Source: Bacteroidales bacterium
Lineage (GTDB): Bacteria > Bacteroidota > Bacteroidia > Bacteroidales > UBA932
Length of the DNA: 64,000 nucleotides
Assembly: GCA_021371955.1 (NCBI GenBank)
Contig: JAJFVD010000003.1
Coordinates: 186,001-250,000 of the forward strand
Reading direction: 5' to 3'
Shown here: in pieces, positions 7,792 through 17,416 of the stretch
How the letters are laid out: each line of letters begins with the position of its first letter
Numbering within the stretch: position 1 is the first letter of the stretch
Position numbers and translations under genes: made by a program
Notes under the pieces: model-generated
Databases searched by the model: none
What the model was told of the DNA's origin: nothing
The model's input: the letters and a program-made list of their open reading frames with translations, nothing else

Positions 7792-8337
7792 TTAAGAAAT
7801 AACTATAACACTATCACGCATGAGAAATAGTTTTGTTGTCATATCTTGAACTTGATACAACTTAATTCTCCCATCTTTTATATCCTGTCTGTCAATAAGA
7901 AATACCCTTACATTTTTATTTAAAATATATTTGTTAGCAATTGGTTCCCATTTTAAATATTCGTATCCTTTAATATTATCCCAATCATAGTACTCGACTG
8001 TATCTAAAAAGGAGATAGGTTTTTCTATCACCAAGTGCTTGTCCATTTCATCTACCTCTTTTTCTCCATACTTAAGGTTGACACGGAAAAAATGCCAGTA
8101 CAACACACCATGACCTTTTTCAAATTCAAATATAAACGCCACAGGTTGTTCTTTAAGAAGTGAAGTTTTTGGATTTAGATTGACCTTATTATCTCTATAT
8201 ACAAACCCGGGTTTAATTGTATCAATCGATGTAAAAACAAAATAAACATCATCTTTTGACTGAGAGAAAACATTGCAACTGACCAGTAATATTGTCACTG
8301 TTATAAAAATAGAAACAATAATTCTTTTCATAACCAT
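7792..8337 (-). CDS. Exported protein of unknown function
   Basis: A 181-residue protein with an N-terminal signal (KRIIVSIFITVTILLVSCNV). LLVSC could serve as a lipobox, which would make it a lipoprotein, but NVFSQ could also be a signal peptidase I site. The mature part is polar with many aromatic residues and no family I recognise. It lies between the GH2 mannosidase and a small beta-barrel protein on the same strand. It is separated from the GH2 gene by a REP-like repeat, so it is not clearly part of the mannosidase operon. The 7646-7791 gap downstream is A+T-rich with an imperfect GGATAT/ATATCC inverted repeat and no gene. Confidence 0.65.
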   Translation of the reverse strand: MVMKRIIVSIFITVTILLVSCNVFSQSKDDVYFVFTSIDTIKPGFVYRDNKVNLNPKTSLLKEQPVAFIFEFEKGHGVLYWHFFRVNLKYGEKEVDEMDKHLVIEKPISFLDTVEYYDWDNIKGYEYLKWEPIANKYILNKNVRVFLIDRQDIKDGRIKLYQVQDMTTKLFLMRDSVIVIS

Positions 8338-8377
8338 TTAAACTTATTGATATTACGTAAAGCTAATAAATGTTTTT

Positions 8378-8405
8378 GGATCACCGAACGAAGTGAGGTA
8401 ATCCC
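8378..8405. repeat. REP-like palindromic repeat, copy 3
   Basis: The same core as copies 1 and 2 (GGATCACCGAACGAAGTGAG, then GTAATCC). It abuts the TAA stop of the GH2 gene, and its right arm (CCCTTA) runs into that stop codon. Confidence 0.8.
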
Positions 8406-11027
8406 TTACAACATAATCACCCTCAACCCAGCCTTAAACTCCTTCAATCCTACATTTGCCCTGCATTTGACAGCCCTTGTGCTTCCGGGCAGCAGGTCAA
8501 AAAAATTATCCGAGAAGTTCTCATCATTGTTTTCGCTAACCAGCATAAGATTTTTGCACAACTTATCTGAATGAACAGTTACAACAAATTCTCCCCTATT
8601 CTCAATAACAGACAATTCAACATCAGTTGCAGGAAGTTTAAGATTCTTCTGCTCTGTAAAATATGCAACATCTTCATCAATCAACTCTCCATTGCAAACT
8701 AAACGGGAATGCAGCAGCACTTCACCCTCAATCCCTTCAATACCCAGTTCGTTCTTTGTAAAAGAGGCTATCAATGCCGAACCGTTAGATGGAGTCGAAA
8801 CCTTTAAAGATTTTGACAACAGGGTTTTCCCGAAGAAGTCAGTCAGACTAATCTCAAGAACTGCTTTTTGGCTCTCTTCAATATCCGAAATGGCATAAAG
8901 AGACATTACGCCCTTGTCATAAACAGAGGCAACTATCCTGTTTTTGAAGGCTTCGCTCGCAAAATAGTGCATCGCTTTCCATTTGAGATAATAATCAATT
9001 CCGGACCATGATGCAACCGGCCAACAGTCGTTAAGTTGCCAGTAAAGCGATCCCTGACAAAACGGCATGTCAATTCTATGCGACTCAATAGCAATCTTAA
9101 TAGCTTCCGCCTGAAGCAACTGGCCCACATACAGGAATTTCTCGAAGTTCTCAGGAACGGTATAACTCTGTTCCATATATTCGCGAATTCTCAGGTTTCC
9201 TATTCCGCTTCGCTGATGGGAAGCCATAACCTCGGACTCAATATCCCAATCCTGAGGCAGAGTATATTTCTTTACACTCATAAATTCCGGAAACGACTGA
9301 AAACCGTATTCACTCATGAAGCGGGCCCTGTATTTCCGAAATGCCTCAATGGGCTCCCGTCCGTGCCATACACCCCAGTAATGAACATCCCCTTTGTTAC
9401 CGCTGTAACCGGCAAGCTGTCCGTATCCCCGGGAGGGGGATGAGTGCCAGTAAGGCTGACCATTTGTAAGCTCCTTTACCACAGAAGGGATAATTTTATG
9501 AAAAAGAGTATCATAACTATGCCAGATTGTTTGACGCTGCAACTTAGTGTATCCTTCTTTCCATCCCCAGCCCTTCTTTTCATCCCACTCTGCCCATGCC
9601 GTTTCAATCTCGTTATTTCCGCACCATAAAACAACAGAAGGATGGTTTCGCAATCGTTTAACATTGTCAACGGCTTCAATCCGTACATTCTCAAGGAAAT
9701 CATTGTCACCGGGATACATTGCACAGGCAAACATAAAATCCTGCCACACCATTATTCCGTACTTGTCGCATAAATCGTAAAATATATCCTCTTCATATAT
9801 TCCTCCGCCCCAAACCCGAAGCATATTCATATTTGCCTCTGCTGCCGACTTTACAACAAATTCATATTTTTCAGGGCTGATAGATGGCAAAAAGACATCT
9901 CCCGGAATTATGTTGGCACCTTTTGCGAAAACAGGGCGGCCATTAACCTCAAAACAGAAACTCTCTCCTCCGGAACTATCTGGCTCACGAATGAGTTTAA
10001 TTGTCCTCAGACCGATATTTTTCGATTCTGAAGAGTATACCCGGCCTTTGGCCGAGATTTCAACAGTAATTTTATAGAGTGGTTGCGAACCAAGACCATT
10101 TGGCCACCAAATCCGGGGGTTGCCGATTTCAAACCCGATATTTGTTGTATTGGTTCCGCCCCTTAGAATCATTGCCCGTGAAGAGACGATAGTGTCATTT
10201 ACCAGAATTTTACAGATATATTCAGCTGTTTTATCCGTTGTTGTTTCAACTTTCGCCGTCAATTTTACAGGCTGCCCTTTTGACTCATTAGAAATATTAG
10301 TCTCATTCTGTTCAACGAACATATCGGTAATGCGCAAACCACTCCAGGCAATTAGCTTTACAGGCCTCCAGATGCCCGATGTAACAAGACGGGGCCCCCA
10401 GTCCCATCCAAAATGATATCCCGCCTTGCGGGTGAAAACACTCACCCTTTTGTCGCCAACTCCTCCGTTTTCCGACTGATCGTTTGATGCGGGCAATGAA
10501 TATCCCAGCTTTTTCAGTTTTTCCAGACCAACGGTTATGGGTGATTTAAATTGTATAACCAAGTCATTCTTTCCGGCTCGGATGATTTTTTTTACATCAG
10601 CCTCCCAGATGCGGAACATATTCTCGGCACTTAAAATCTGAACACCGTTAAGAAATACTGTTGCATAAGTATCTAACCCCTCGAATCTCAGAATTATATT
10701 TTTATTTGAAGCGGTTCCGCGTGAAACAGTAAAGCTTGTTTTATACTCCCAGTCTGTCTTGTCAATCCACTGCAAGCCCTTCTCGGTAGTTCTGAAATAA
10801 GGATCTCCAATCTTGCCTGTGGCAAGCAGGTCCGTATGAACCGTACCCGGGACTGTTGCATCGAGCCATACGCCATCACGATTTGACACAGATGCTAAAC
10901 TTGCAATGTTTTCTTTGCCGGGAACTTTTCTGAACTTCCATCCTGAGCTTATATTTTCCGTATGAACTTCTCCAAAACAGACTAAAGAAACAAACAGAGC
11001 AATAGCAGTAAGTGATAGTTGTCTCAT
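8406..11027 (-). CDS. GH2 beta-mannosidase, exported
   Basis: An 873-residue glycoside hydrolase family 2 protein with a signal peptide (residues 1-19). It releases terminal beta-linked mannose, for instance from the core of N-glycans after alpha-mannose trimming. An N-terminal sugar-binding domain contains KVPGTVHTDLLATGKIGDPY. The TIM barrel carries the acid/base Glu in WCGNNEIETAW (about residue 470) and the nucleophile Glu in MSEYGFQSFPEF (about 572). HFGWDWGPR is a signature of the beta-mannosidase subfamily. C-terminal beta-sandwich domains follow. It starts 11 bases after the GH92 gene, so the two probably act in sequence on mannosides in the periplasm or at the surface. Confidence 0.93.
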   Translation of the reverse strand: MRQLSLTAIALFVSLVCFGEVHTENISSGWKFRKVPGKENIASLASVSNRDGVWLDATVPGTVHTDLLATGKIGDPYFRTTEKGLQWIDKTDWEYKTSFTVSRGTASNKNIILRFEGLDTYATVFLNGVQILSAENMFRIWEADVKKIIRAGKNDLVIQFKSPITVGLEKLKKLGYSLPASNDQSENGGVGDKRVSVFTRKAGYHFGWDWGPRLVTSGIWRPVKLIAWSGLRITDMFVEQNETNISNESKGQPVKLTAKVETTTDKTAEYICKILVNDTIVSSRAMILRGGTNTTNIGFEIGNPRIWWPNGLGSQPLYKITVEISAKGRVYSSESKNIGLRTIKLIREPDSSGGESFCFEVNGRPVFAKGANIIPGDVFLPSISPEKYEFVVKSAAEANMNMLRVWGGGIYEEDIFYDLCDKYGIMVWQDFMFACAMYPGDNDFLENVRIEAVDNVKRLRNHPSVVLWCGNNEIETAWAEWDEKKGWGWKEGYTKLQRQTIWHSYDTLFHKIIPSVVKELTNGQPYWHSSPSRGYGQLAGYSGNKGDVHYWGVWHGREPIEAFRKYRARFMSEYGFQSFPEFMSVKKYTLPQDWDIESEVMASHQRSGIGNLRIREYMEQSYTVPENFEKFLYVGQLLQAEAIKIAIESHRIDMPFCQGSLYWQLNDCWPVASWSGIDYYLKWKAMHYFASEAFKNRIVASVYDKGVMSLYAISDIEESQKAVLEISLTDFFGKTLLSKSLKVSTPSNGSALIASFTKNELGIEGIEGEVLLHSRLVCNGELIDEDVAYFTEQKNLKLPATDVELSVIENRGEFVVTVHSDKLCKNLMLVSENNDENFSDNFFDLLPGSTRAVKCRANVGLKEFKAGLRVIML

Positions 11028-11038
11028 AGGGTTTATAT

Positions 11039-13984
11039 CTACCTGACAAAAATTTCGTCAATAAATATAAATCCTTCTCCGCCGGCACCATCGTGCCACT
11101 GGGGAATTGTGCCGATGTTCTTTGCAAAGACCTTTATATATCTGGCCACTTTTTTACCATTTTTGCTATCCGGAGTATAAACGAAATCCAGGATGCGGGG
11201 AGTCAGATCATTTTCCTCCATGCTATTATATACAATTCCTAAAGTATCAAAATTAACTCCATCGGCAGAGATAGAATACTCTGCATATTTTGGCATCCAT
11301 ATCCATGATTTTGCATCCTGCAGAAATCCTGCACCAATTGAATTTATCTCTGTAGGCGAACCCAGGTCAACAATTGCAGTGAAGTCGGTATCCTGATATC
11401 CCTGCCATCCTCCAAGCCTGAAATTTAGCAATCCGCGTATTCCGTCAATAAGCCCTTCGTCCCCTCCGGCGTTATATTGCGGATTGTAGCGGGACAAAAT
11501 TTTAATTTTTAATTCGGAGTTTACCTTTTTCAGATTAGTAGTTACAATAAAACTCTTCTCGCCTTTATCATTAACGCTATATGCGCATATTAACGAATTG
11601 GACTTTATTGTCAGGGGGCCGGTATACAAACTGAAATCTTCTTTTTTACCGGTGTTGTCCTGAATATTATAATAAATCCGGCAAAGAGGCTCGGCCTTAA
11701 TCTCCAGCTGCATTGAGTCTTTGAAAATAATGTTCTCCATTTCGAACCACGGGTTTATTACAATAGGAGTGTCGGTAATAAGAGAATGAGGCCTGTCGGC
11801 TTTTGCAACGGCAAAATTATAGTTTGGCGAAGAACTCATGTTGAAATTAAAAGTGCTTCCGCTGATAATGTCGTTATGATAAATATAAGATTTTGAGTAA
11901 GGGTTGCCATTAAGGGTTACGGAATTGATGTACAAATTTTCTTTGCTGTTCCCGTTTGCATCAACTGTAAACTTTCCGCCATTTTCAAGATTAACCGCTA
12001 CACTTGAGAACAATGGAGAGCCCAGGGCATAAATATCATCCCCTGGAGTCACAGGGTAAAACCCAAGAGCACTTAGTACATACCATGCAGACATCTGGCC
12101 ACAGTCGTCGTTTCCGCAAAGACCGTCAGGAGCAGAACTGTAAAGGGTGGTCATGATTTGTCTTACCATCTCCTGACTCTTCCATGGTTTGCCTGTATAG
12201 TTGTAAAGATACGCAGTGTGGTGGCTCGGTTCGTTTCCGTGGGCATACTGACCTATAAGACCTGTTATGTCCACCTGAGTGCGCCCTGTTGTTTTATTTG
12301 AAGCAGAGAAAAGTTCGTCCAGTTTTTTACTGTACGCCTCGTCGCCACCAACCATTTTTATATGTGTTTCAATATCCTGAGGTACATAAAAACTGTATTG
12401 CCAAGAGTTTGCCTCTGTAAAATGGACATTTACTTCGGCAGGAGAGAACGGTTCCAACCACTTTCCAAATATTTTAGGACGCATGAAACCAGTGGAAAAA
12501 TCAAAGTTATTTTTATAATACTGTGCTCTTTTGATATATTCATTATAAATATCTGTCTTTCCCAGTTTTTGGGCAAACCGGGCAATGCACCAGTCGTCGT
12601 ATGCATATTCGAGTGTCTTTGACACCGACTCGTGTTCCTTTTCTGCAGGGATGTACCCGTTTTGGGTATAGATGTCTATTCCGTACTCTTTTTTATTGGA
12701 ACTTGCAATCATGGCATCGAGAGCATATTGAGTGTCAAAATTGCTGATTTCCTTGTTTATGGCATCCGACATTACAGAAACAGAATGGTATCCTATCATG
12801 CAATCTGTTTCATTTCCGGAAAGTTCCCAAATAGGAAGTTTGCCGGCTTCCTTGTAAATCGCCAGAAATGATTTAATAAAATCAGTTGTCCTCTTCTGCT
12901 CAATTATAGTGAAAAGGGGGTGAAGAGCCCTGTATGTATCCCACAGGGAGAATACAGTATACTGGTCGTACCCGGTTGCCTTGTGAACCTTTCTGTCCAT
13001 CCCGCGGTATTCTCCATTTACATCCGAATAGATGTTCGGTGAAATTGCGGTGTGGTAAAGTGCCGTGTAGAAGACCTTTTTGTTTTCCAGATTATCTGTT
13101 TTAACTACAATTTTATTCAGGTAGTCGTTCCACGCATTTTCTGCAGATGCTTTAAGCTTATCAAACTCCCATGCCTTTACTTCTGAATAAAGGTTGAGCC
13201 TGGCATTTTCTTCCGAAACAGATGATATTCCTATTTTGGCAACAACAATATTCTTTGCCCGTTTTGCAAAAGTAAAGATAGCTTTACAGTTCTGTCCCTG
13301 AATAACTTTGTCTGAGGCAACGGAATCGTCCTTATATAGTCCTGCATTTGCAATGGGTTCGGAAAATTCAATATAGAAGTAGACTATCTGATCCTGAGCC
13401 CATCTTTTTGACTGCCTGTACCCGCGGATTGTCCGATTATTTACAATTTCAATTCTGGAGTCTATAACTGCGTCACGGTGAACCAAATCAAGAATAATCT
13501 GAGGAGAATCCCCTTCCTTAAAAGTATATTTGTGCATTCCAACTCTTTTTCCTGTAGTCAGTTGCGCAAGAATACCATAGCTGTCCAGAAATACCTCATA
13601 ATATCCTGGAGAGGCTTTCTCCCTTTTATGGCTGAATGACGATTTATATAATTCATTTGAGATTTTGGAGTGTGAGTAGCCGGATACCGGCATAATGAGA
13701 ATGTCCCCGTAATCTGATGCTCCTGTTCCGCTGAGATGCGTATGGCTGAAACCATATACAGTCGAATCGGAATAGTGATATCCCGAGCATCCGTCCCAGC
13801 CGGTCAGCCGGGTGTCCGGGCTAAGCTGAACCATCCCGAAAGGGTAGGTGGCTCCCGGAAAAGTGTGCCCGTGAAAATCAGTCCCTACAAAGGGGTTTAC
13901 GAATTGGGTAAGTTGTTGCTTCGGCTGCGACTGTGCGGCAAAGATGAAAAAAAGAGCAGTGATTGTCAGAATTATTTTTTTCAT
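11039..13984 (-). CDS. GH92 exo-alpha-mannosidase with C-terminal F5/8-like domain
   Basis: A 981-residue family 92 hydrolase with a signal peptide (MKKIILTITALFFIFAAQSQ). These calcium-dependent enzymes remove terminal alpha-mannose, often alpha-1,2-linked. Family signatures are seen: NPFVGTDFHGHTFPGATYPF, GWDGCSGYHYSD and GFSHTHLSGTGASDYGD near the N-terminus, GNEPSHHTAYLY (general acid Glu, about residue 586), and GNDDCGQMSAWYVLSALG (about 624). The last 150 residues (GGWQGYQDTDFTAIVDLG..., WMPKYAEYSISADG) look like a discoidin-type carbohydrate-binding domain. It lies between an unknown exported protein (7 bases) and the GH2 beta-mannosidase (11 bases). No SusC/SusD pair accompanies it. 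Confidence 0.95.
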   Translation of the reverse strand: MKKIILTITALFFIFAAQSQPKQQLTQFVNPFVGTDFHGHTFPGATYPFGMVQLSPDTRLTGWDGCSGYHYSDSTVYGFSHTHLSGTGASDYGDILIMPVSGYSHSKISNELYKSSFSHKREKASPGYYEVFLDSYGILAQLTTGKRVGMHKYTFKEGDSPQIILDLVHRDAVIDSRIEIVNNRTIRGYRQSKRWAQDQIVYFYIEFSEPIANAGLYKDDSVASDKVIQGQNCKAIFTFAKRAKNIVVAKIGISSVSEENARLNLYSEVKAWEFDKLKASAENAWNDYLNKIVVKTDNLENKKVFYTALYHTAISPNIYSDVNGEYRGMDRKVHKATGYDQYTVFSLWDTYRALHPLFTIIEQKRTTDFIKSFLAIYKEAGKLPIWELSGNETDCMIGYHSVSVMSDAINKEISNFDTQYALDAMIASSNKKEYGIDIYTQNGYIPAEKEHESVSKTLEYAYDDWCIARFAQKLGKTDIYNEYIKRAQYYKNNFDFSTGFMRPKIFGKWLEPFSPAEVNVHFTEANSWQYSFYVPQDIETHIKMVGGDEAYSKKLDELFSASNKTTGRTQVDITGLIGQYAHGNEPSHHTAYLYNYTGKPWKSQEMVRQIMTTLYSSAPDGLCGNDDCGQMSAWYVLSALGFYPVTPGDDIYALGSPLFSSVAVNLENGGKFTVDANGNSKENLYINSVTLNGNPYSKSYIYHNDIISGSTFNFNMSSSPNYNFAVAKADRPHSLITDTPIVINPWFEMENIIFKDSMQLEIKAEPLCRIYYNIQDNTGKKEDFSLYTGPLTIKSNSLICAYSVNDKGEKSFIVTTNLKKVNSELKIKILSRYNPQYNAGGDEGLIDGIRGLLNFRLGGWQGYQDTDFTAIVDLGSPTEINSIGAGFLQDAKSWIWMPKYAEYSISADGVNFDTLGIVYNSMEENDLTPRILDFVYTPDSKNGKKVARYIKVFAKNIGTIPQWHDGAGGEGFIFIDEIFVR

Positions 13985-13991
13985 TTTATTA

Positions 13992-14792
13992 TTAATTTGC
14001 TGTCCGGTACTTATATGCTTTACTTAGGATATCTGCGTATTTATCTACAGCCTTAACTGCATACAAATCTGTGTCTGTGACCAGCCTCTCATAATCAATC
14101 TCCCGTTTTATGAGTTCGTTTTCGATTTCATTCAGCCTTATGTAAAGAGGTATCTGATCTGTTATGTCGTTAAAACATTGCTTAATGTACCTCAGATGTG
14201 CCGCAGAAATGGCACTGCAATATCCGGACTTCCCGGAATAATCCGCAGCAGTAGTGTCTTTGAGCTTTTTTGTCTCAATTGAGTCCAGTTGGGCAATCTC
14301 ATTAAGGATGAGCTTTTGCCTTATAAAGTAGTTTTCTACAGTCTTTGCAATTAATTCCTTTTCCTCCTTAAGGTTTGCTATAGCATTCTTGTTATCCTGA
14401 TTGAGTACGATAGGCTTTGACTTGCTTTTTATGCTTTTGGAAGCATACTCCCTCATCCATTGTTCCCTGCTGTCCGGACTCATTTTGGAAATAAGTACAA
14501 ATTCGGCCTTGGACATGCCGGCTTTTGAAGAAGAGGAGAAAACTCTTGAAGTGGTTATGTCAACAACCCTGTTTTCGGCATCAAAATTTATTTTTTTTAT
14601 CTGAGCCTTGATTTTCCCTTTAATCAAGACAATTTTATCATTAAAATCATTTATGATGCTGCTGTCGGCAGAGCAGACGGAGAGAGGTACAGCCGGCAAT
14701 TCTGCCAAAAGTGAAGCGGAAGTAGTTTGACCGGATGCCAAAAATGAAGACAAAATGAAAATTGTCGCAGGGATAATTTTTTTCAATGCCAT
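13992..14792 (-). CDS. Exported protein of unknown function, helical
   Basis: A 266-residue protein with an N-terminal signal (KKIIPATIFILSSFLASGQ). The rest is predominantly helical and charged, with a likely coiled-coil stretch around residues 140-175 (NLKEEKELIAKTVENYFIRQ). It holds cysteines near residues 40, 195 and 210. No family is recognised. It is tightly packed between the preceding unknown gene and the GH92 gene (7 bases), so it is probably co-expressed with the mannosidases. A role in them is only inferred from position. Confidence 0.65.
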   Translation of the reverse strand: MALKKIIPATIFILSSFLASGQTTSASLLAELPAVPLSVCSADSSIINDFNDKIVLIKGKIKAQIKKINFDAENRVVDITTSRVFSSSSKAGMSKAEFVLISKMSPDSREQWMREYASKSIKSKSKPIVLNQDNKNAIANLKEEKELIAKTVENYFIRQKLILNEIAQLDSIETKKLKDTTAADYSGKSGYCSAISAAHLRYIKQCFNDITDQIPLYIRLNEIENELIKREIDYERLVTDTDLYAVKAVDKYADILSKAYKYRTAN

Positions 14793-14838
14793 ATTTGATA
14801 AATAATTACTTATGTCAAATATAGCGAATTTTAAGAAC

Positions 14839-16026
14839 TTACTTAGAGAGAATTAATTTCCAGATTTCTTCATCTCCGGAGAGCTCGACAATCATTTTGT
14901 CTGCCAATGCATATCCTTTGCCGTTTCCATTATAGCCCCGGGGAGTTCCGGTGGAAGAACTCCCAATGTTCCACGAAACGACAATAAGTTGCGGAATACT
15001 AATTGAAGTAATACTCTTCAAAATTTCAGGATTGAATCTTGAAAGAGGCGTTCCATATTTATTCATATCTTCAGGTGCCAGGCCGGACTCGTTGCCAAAC
15101 CGGTATTTGGCATCAGCAATATAATAGGCTTGACGCTTTCTCTCTTCAGAAGACATTTTTTCCAGTTCGGATTTCAATGCCTGAATTTTTACATTGTTTG
15201 CAGCTGATTCTTTTTCCATTAGCATAGCTCCTGTTGTATTTGCGTCAGGAGCTGATGCTGCTTTTTTCACGGCAGCCTTTATCTCATCAATTGCTTTTTT
15301 AAGTTCTGCAGCAGCGGATTTGTCAATTTCGAGCAAAGTTTCATACCCTTTCTCCATCTCCTTAATGTTGCCTTCCATTTCAGCAGCCTCTGTCTTTGCA
15401 CTTTTATTCATTTCCGGGTCTTTAAGCATCTCTTTCTGAGCTAAAATAATCTCTTCTTCAAATGCAATTTTTGCCTTTATAAAATCTTCCCGGGAACATG
15501 GGATAAAATCATCAAGACCAGCTTTATTAATTATTGCAACCTCTCTTAAATTTGTAGAGTATACAGGATATCCGTGGAAACTTCCCACTTTTTCGGGAGT
15601 TGGAATAATATCACCAACAATAGGAGAGCCACCGGTAAAGGAGCTGTTGTTTAATGTTACAGTTAATCCTGATGAACTGTCACCTGTATACGGTTCTCCA
15701 TTATCGGAGTCTTTCAGATAAACAGAAAAAGCTACATCAATACTTTGTATTTCTGATATGTTGTTGAATATTTGAACTTTAAAACCTAACGGAGGATTTA
15801 TTTTGTCCCAGGATGAAATGATTTTAGAAATTTCTTCAAGCATTTTTTTACTTTCCAATGCCGATTTCCCGGGGTGAGAACTTTCGAACTCAGAATTTAC
15901 ATATGAATTTTGCTCAACCGTTCCTTTTGTTTCAGCTGAAAATTCCTGTGTCTGCGCTAAACAAGCATCATTTTGAGAGAACAAAGCAATTATTGCGCAA
16001 AATACAGATATGTATATCACTTTCAT
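14839..16026 (-). CDS. Exported alanine- and lysine-rich protein of unknown function
   Basis: A 395-residue protein starting with a signal peptide (MKVIYISVFCAIIALFSQNDACLAQ). A middle section of about residues 185-300 is rich in Ala, Glu and Lys, probably helical or coiled coil (MEGNIKEMEKGYETLLEIDK; AAELKKAIDEIKAAVKKAAS). The C-terminal third looks globular (RFGNESGLAPEDMNKYGTPL; GSSSTGTPRGYNGNGKGYAL). I recognise no domain. It shares strand and close spacing with the OmpA-family gene upstream (26 bases) and the 266-residue gene downstream (46 bases). Confidence 0.6.
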   Translation of the reverse strand: MKVIYISVFCAIIALFSQNDACLAQTQEFSAETKGTVEQNSYVNSEFESSHPGKSALESKKMLEEISKIISSWDKINPPLGFKVQIFNNISEIQSIDVAFSVYLKDSDNGEPYTGDSSSGLTVTLNNSSFTGGSPIVGDIIPTPEKVGSFHGYPVYSTNLREVAIINKAGLDDFIPCSREDFIKAKIAFEEEIILAQKEMLKDPEMNKSAKTEAAEMEGNIKEMEKGYETLLEIDKSAAAELKKAIDEIKAAVKKAASAPDANTTGAMLMEKESAANNVKIQALKSELEKMSSEERKRQAYYIADAKYRFGNESGLAPEDMNKYGTPLSRFNPEILKSITSISIPQLIVVSWNIGSSSTGTPRGYNGNGKGYALADKMIVELSGDEEIWKLILSK

Positions 16027-16052
16027 TTTGAATTTCTTTAAAGATTAAATAA

Positions 16053-17348
16053 TTAAAGCTTAATAAATTCAACCCTGCGGTTTTTAGCTTTATTCTCAAC
16101 ACTGGTGTTAGGGATAATCGGGCTGTTCTCTCCCTGTCCGTCTGTTTCGATTCTGTCGGCAGAAATTTTAAACTCATTTACAAGATATTTTTTAACATTA
16201 GCAGCCCTTCTTTTTGAAAGATCAAGATTCATTGCATTGTCTCCGTCGCTATCGGTATGTCCTACAATTTTTATTTTTACCGACGGATTTTCATTGAGAA
16301 TATTAGCGATCTCCTTTACTGACCCGTAAGATTCTCCTTTAACGACATCCTTGCCCGAATCGAAATAGATTCCGTAAGAGATAATCCGGCCCTCGGTCAG
16401 GAGTTTGCTTCTCATGTCCGGAGAAGCTGTTGTGATTTTAATATTTGATATAAAAGGCCAGCTCTTTGCATCCCATCCCGAGAAACGCATTTTGTTAAAT
16501 TTAGTTTCGGCATAGATATTTGTTGGCACATCAACTACTTTCTTCCCTTCATGGTAAATGCGAACCCTTCTTTTTTGCACCCAAACTATAACGTGATTTT
16601 CCTTTTCCTGAATAACGGGATTAATCTCTCCGTTGCCATTCAGCCAGTCATTGTCCCCATTATTATCGTACCCCTTGGTTTGCCAGCCGTCTTTTTTTGG
16701 AGTAATGTGAATTCCTCTCAGACCCGGATACAGATCGTCATTTATCTCTTTGACATCTCCGGGGTTTTCCTGATATAGAGTGAGAGTTATGCCATATTCA
16801 TACTGTGCATCGGGGATAATATCAAATTCTACAATAAAATTATCGGGGAAGTTTATGTTTTTTGTGTAGCAGTAAACAGCTTCATCCCCATTCATGTGAA
16901 ACCATTTGCCTGATGCTATATTTACTGTTTTTACTTCACCGCTTCCGTTTGATGTCCATAAAGCAGGAAAATCGCCAATGGCATCCTGTGAGAAATCTTC
17001 GAAGAATAGAATTTTATCGCCGGGCACGAAATCGTACTGAGTAACACTGCTGAGTTTTTGTTTTTCCTGAGTTCCCTTTAAATTATCGGTTTTTACATTT
17101 TCCTTATCAAGCGGGCCTTTCTCTTCTGCTTCAGCTTCTGAGTTCTCTCCAGCAACCTTTTTGTTTTTCCCTTCAACGGTTTCGAACCCTTTATCGAGCA
17201 CTTTTTCTGTTTTCTCTTCTACCTTTTGCTCCACTTTGGATTTTGCAGTCTCTTTAACTTTGTTGCCAAGGGAGTTTAGCCAGCTTTGTCCTTCAATGCT
17301 TCCAATTGTAAAAACAAGGATACTGATTGTTAAAATTATTCGTTTCAT
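16053..17348 (-). CDS. OmpA-family protein with LamG-like middle domain
   Basis: About 431 residues with a signal peptide (MKRIILTISILVFTIGSIEG). A charged helical stretch follows (KVKETAKSKVEQKVEEKTEK). Next is a jelly-roll domain with concanavalin/LamG-like features (about residues 115-310; FEDFSQDAIGDFPALWTSNG, FIVEFDIIPDAQYEYGITLT). The C-terminal OmpA domain (YGIYFDSGKD..., IKIVGHTDSDGDNAMNLDLS, RRAANVKKYL) binds peptidoglycan. It would sit in the outer membrane or periplasm, anchored to the wall, with the middle domain free to bind carbohydrate. I chose the ATG at 17348 because the longer form (from 17390) would put 14 extra residues before an otherwise good signal peptide. It heads the run that ends in the mannosidases. 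Confidence 0.85.
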   Translation of the reverse strand: MKRIILTISILVFTIGSIEGQSWLNSLGNKVKETAKSKVEQKVEEKTEKVLDKGFETVEGKNKKVAGENSEAEAEEKGPLDKENVKTDNLKGTQEKQKLSSVTQYDFVPGDKILFFEDFSQDAIGDFPALWTSNGSGEVKTVNIASGKWFHMNGDEAVYCYTKNINFPDNFIVEFDIIPDAQYEYGITLTLYQENPGDVKEINDDLYPGLRGIHITPKKDGWQTKGYDNNGDNDWLNGNGEINPVIQEKENHVIVWVQKRRVRIYHEGKKVVDVPTNIYAETKFNKMRFSGWDAKSWPFISNIKITTASPDMRSKLLTEGRIISYGIYFDSGKDVVKGESYGSVKEIANILNENPSVKIKIVGHTDSDGDNAMNLDLSKRRAANVKKYLVNEFKISADRIETDGQGENSPIIPNTSVENKAKNRRVEFIKL

Positions 17349-17416
17349 AACATAACTTTTTTCTAAAGTTAAGATTATGAAAACTATCAAAATTGTAAAA
17401 AACGGCTTGGAATGGT

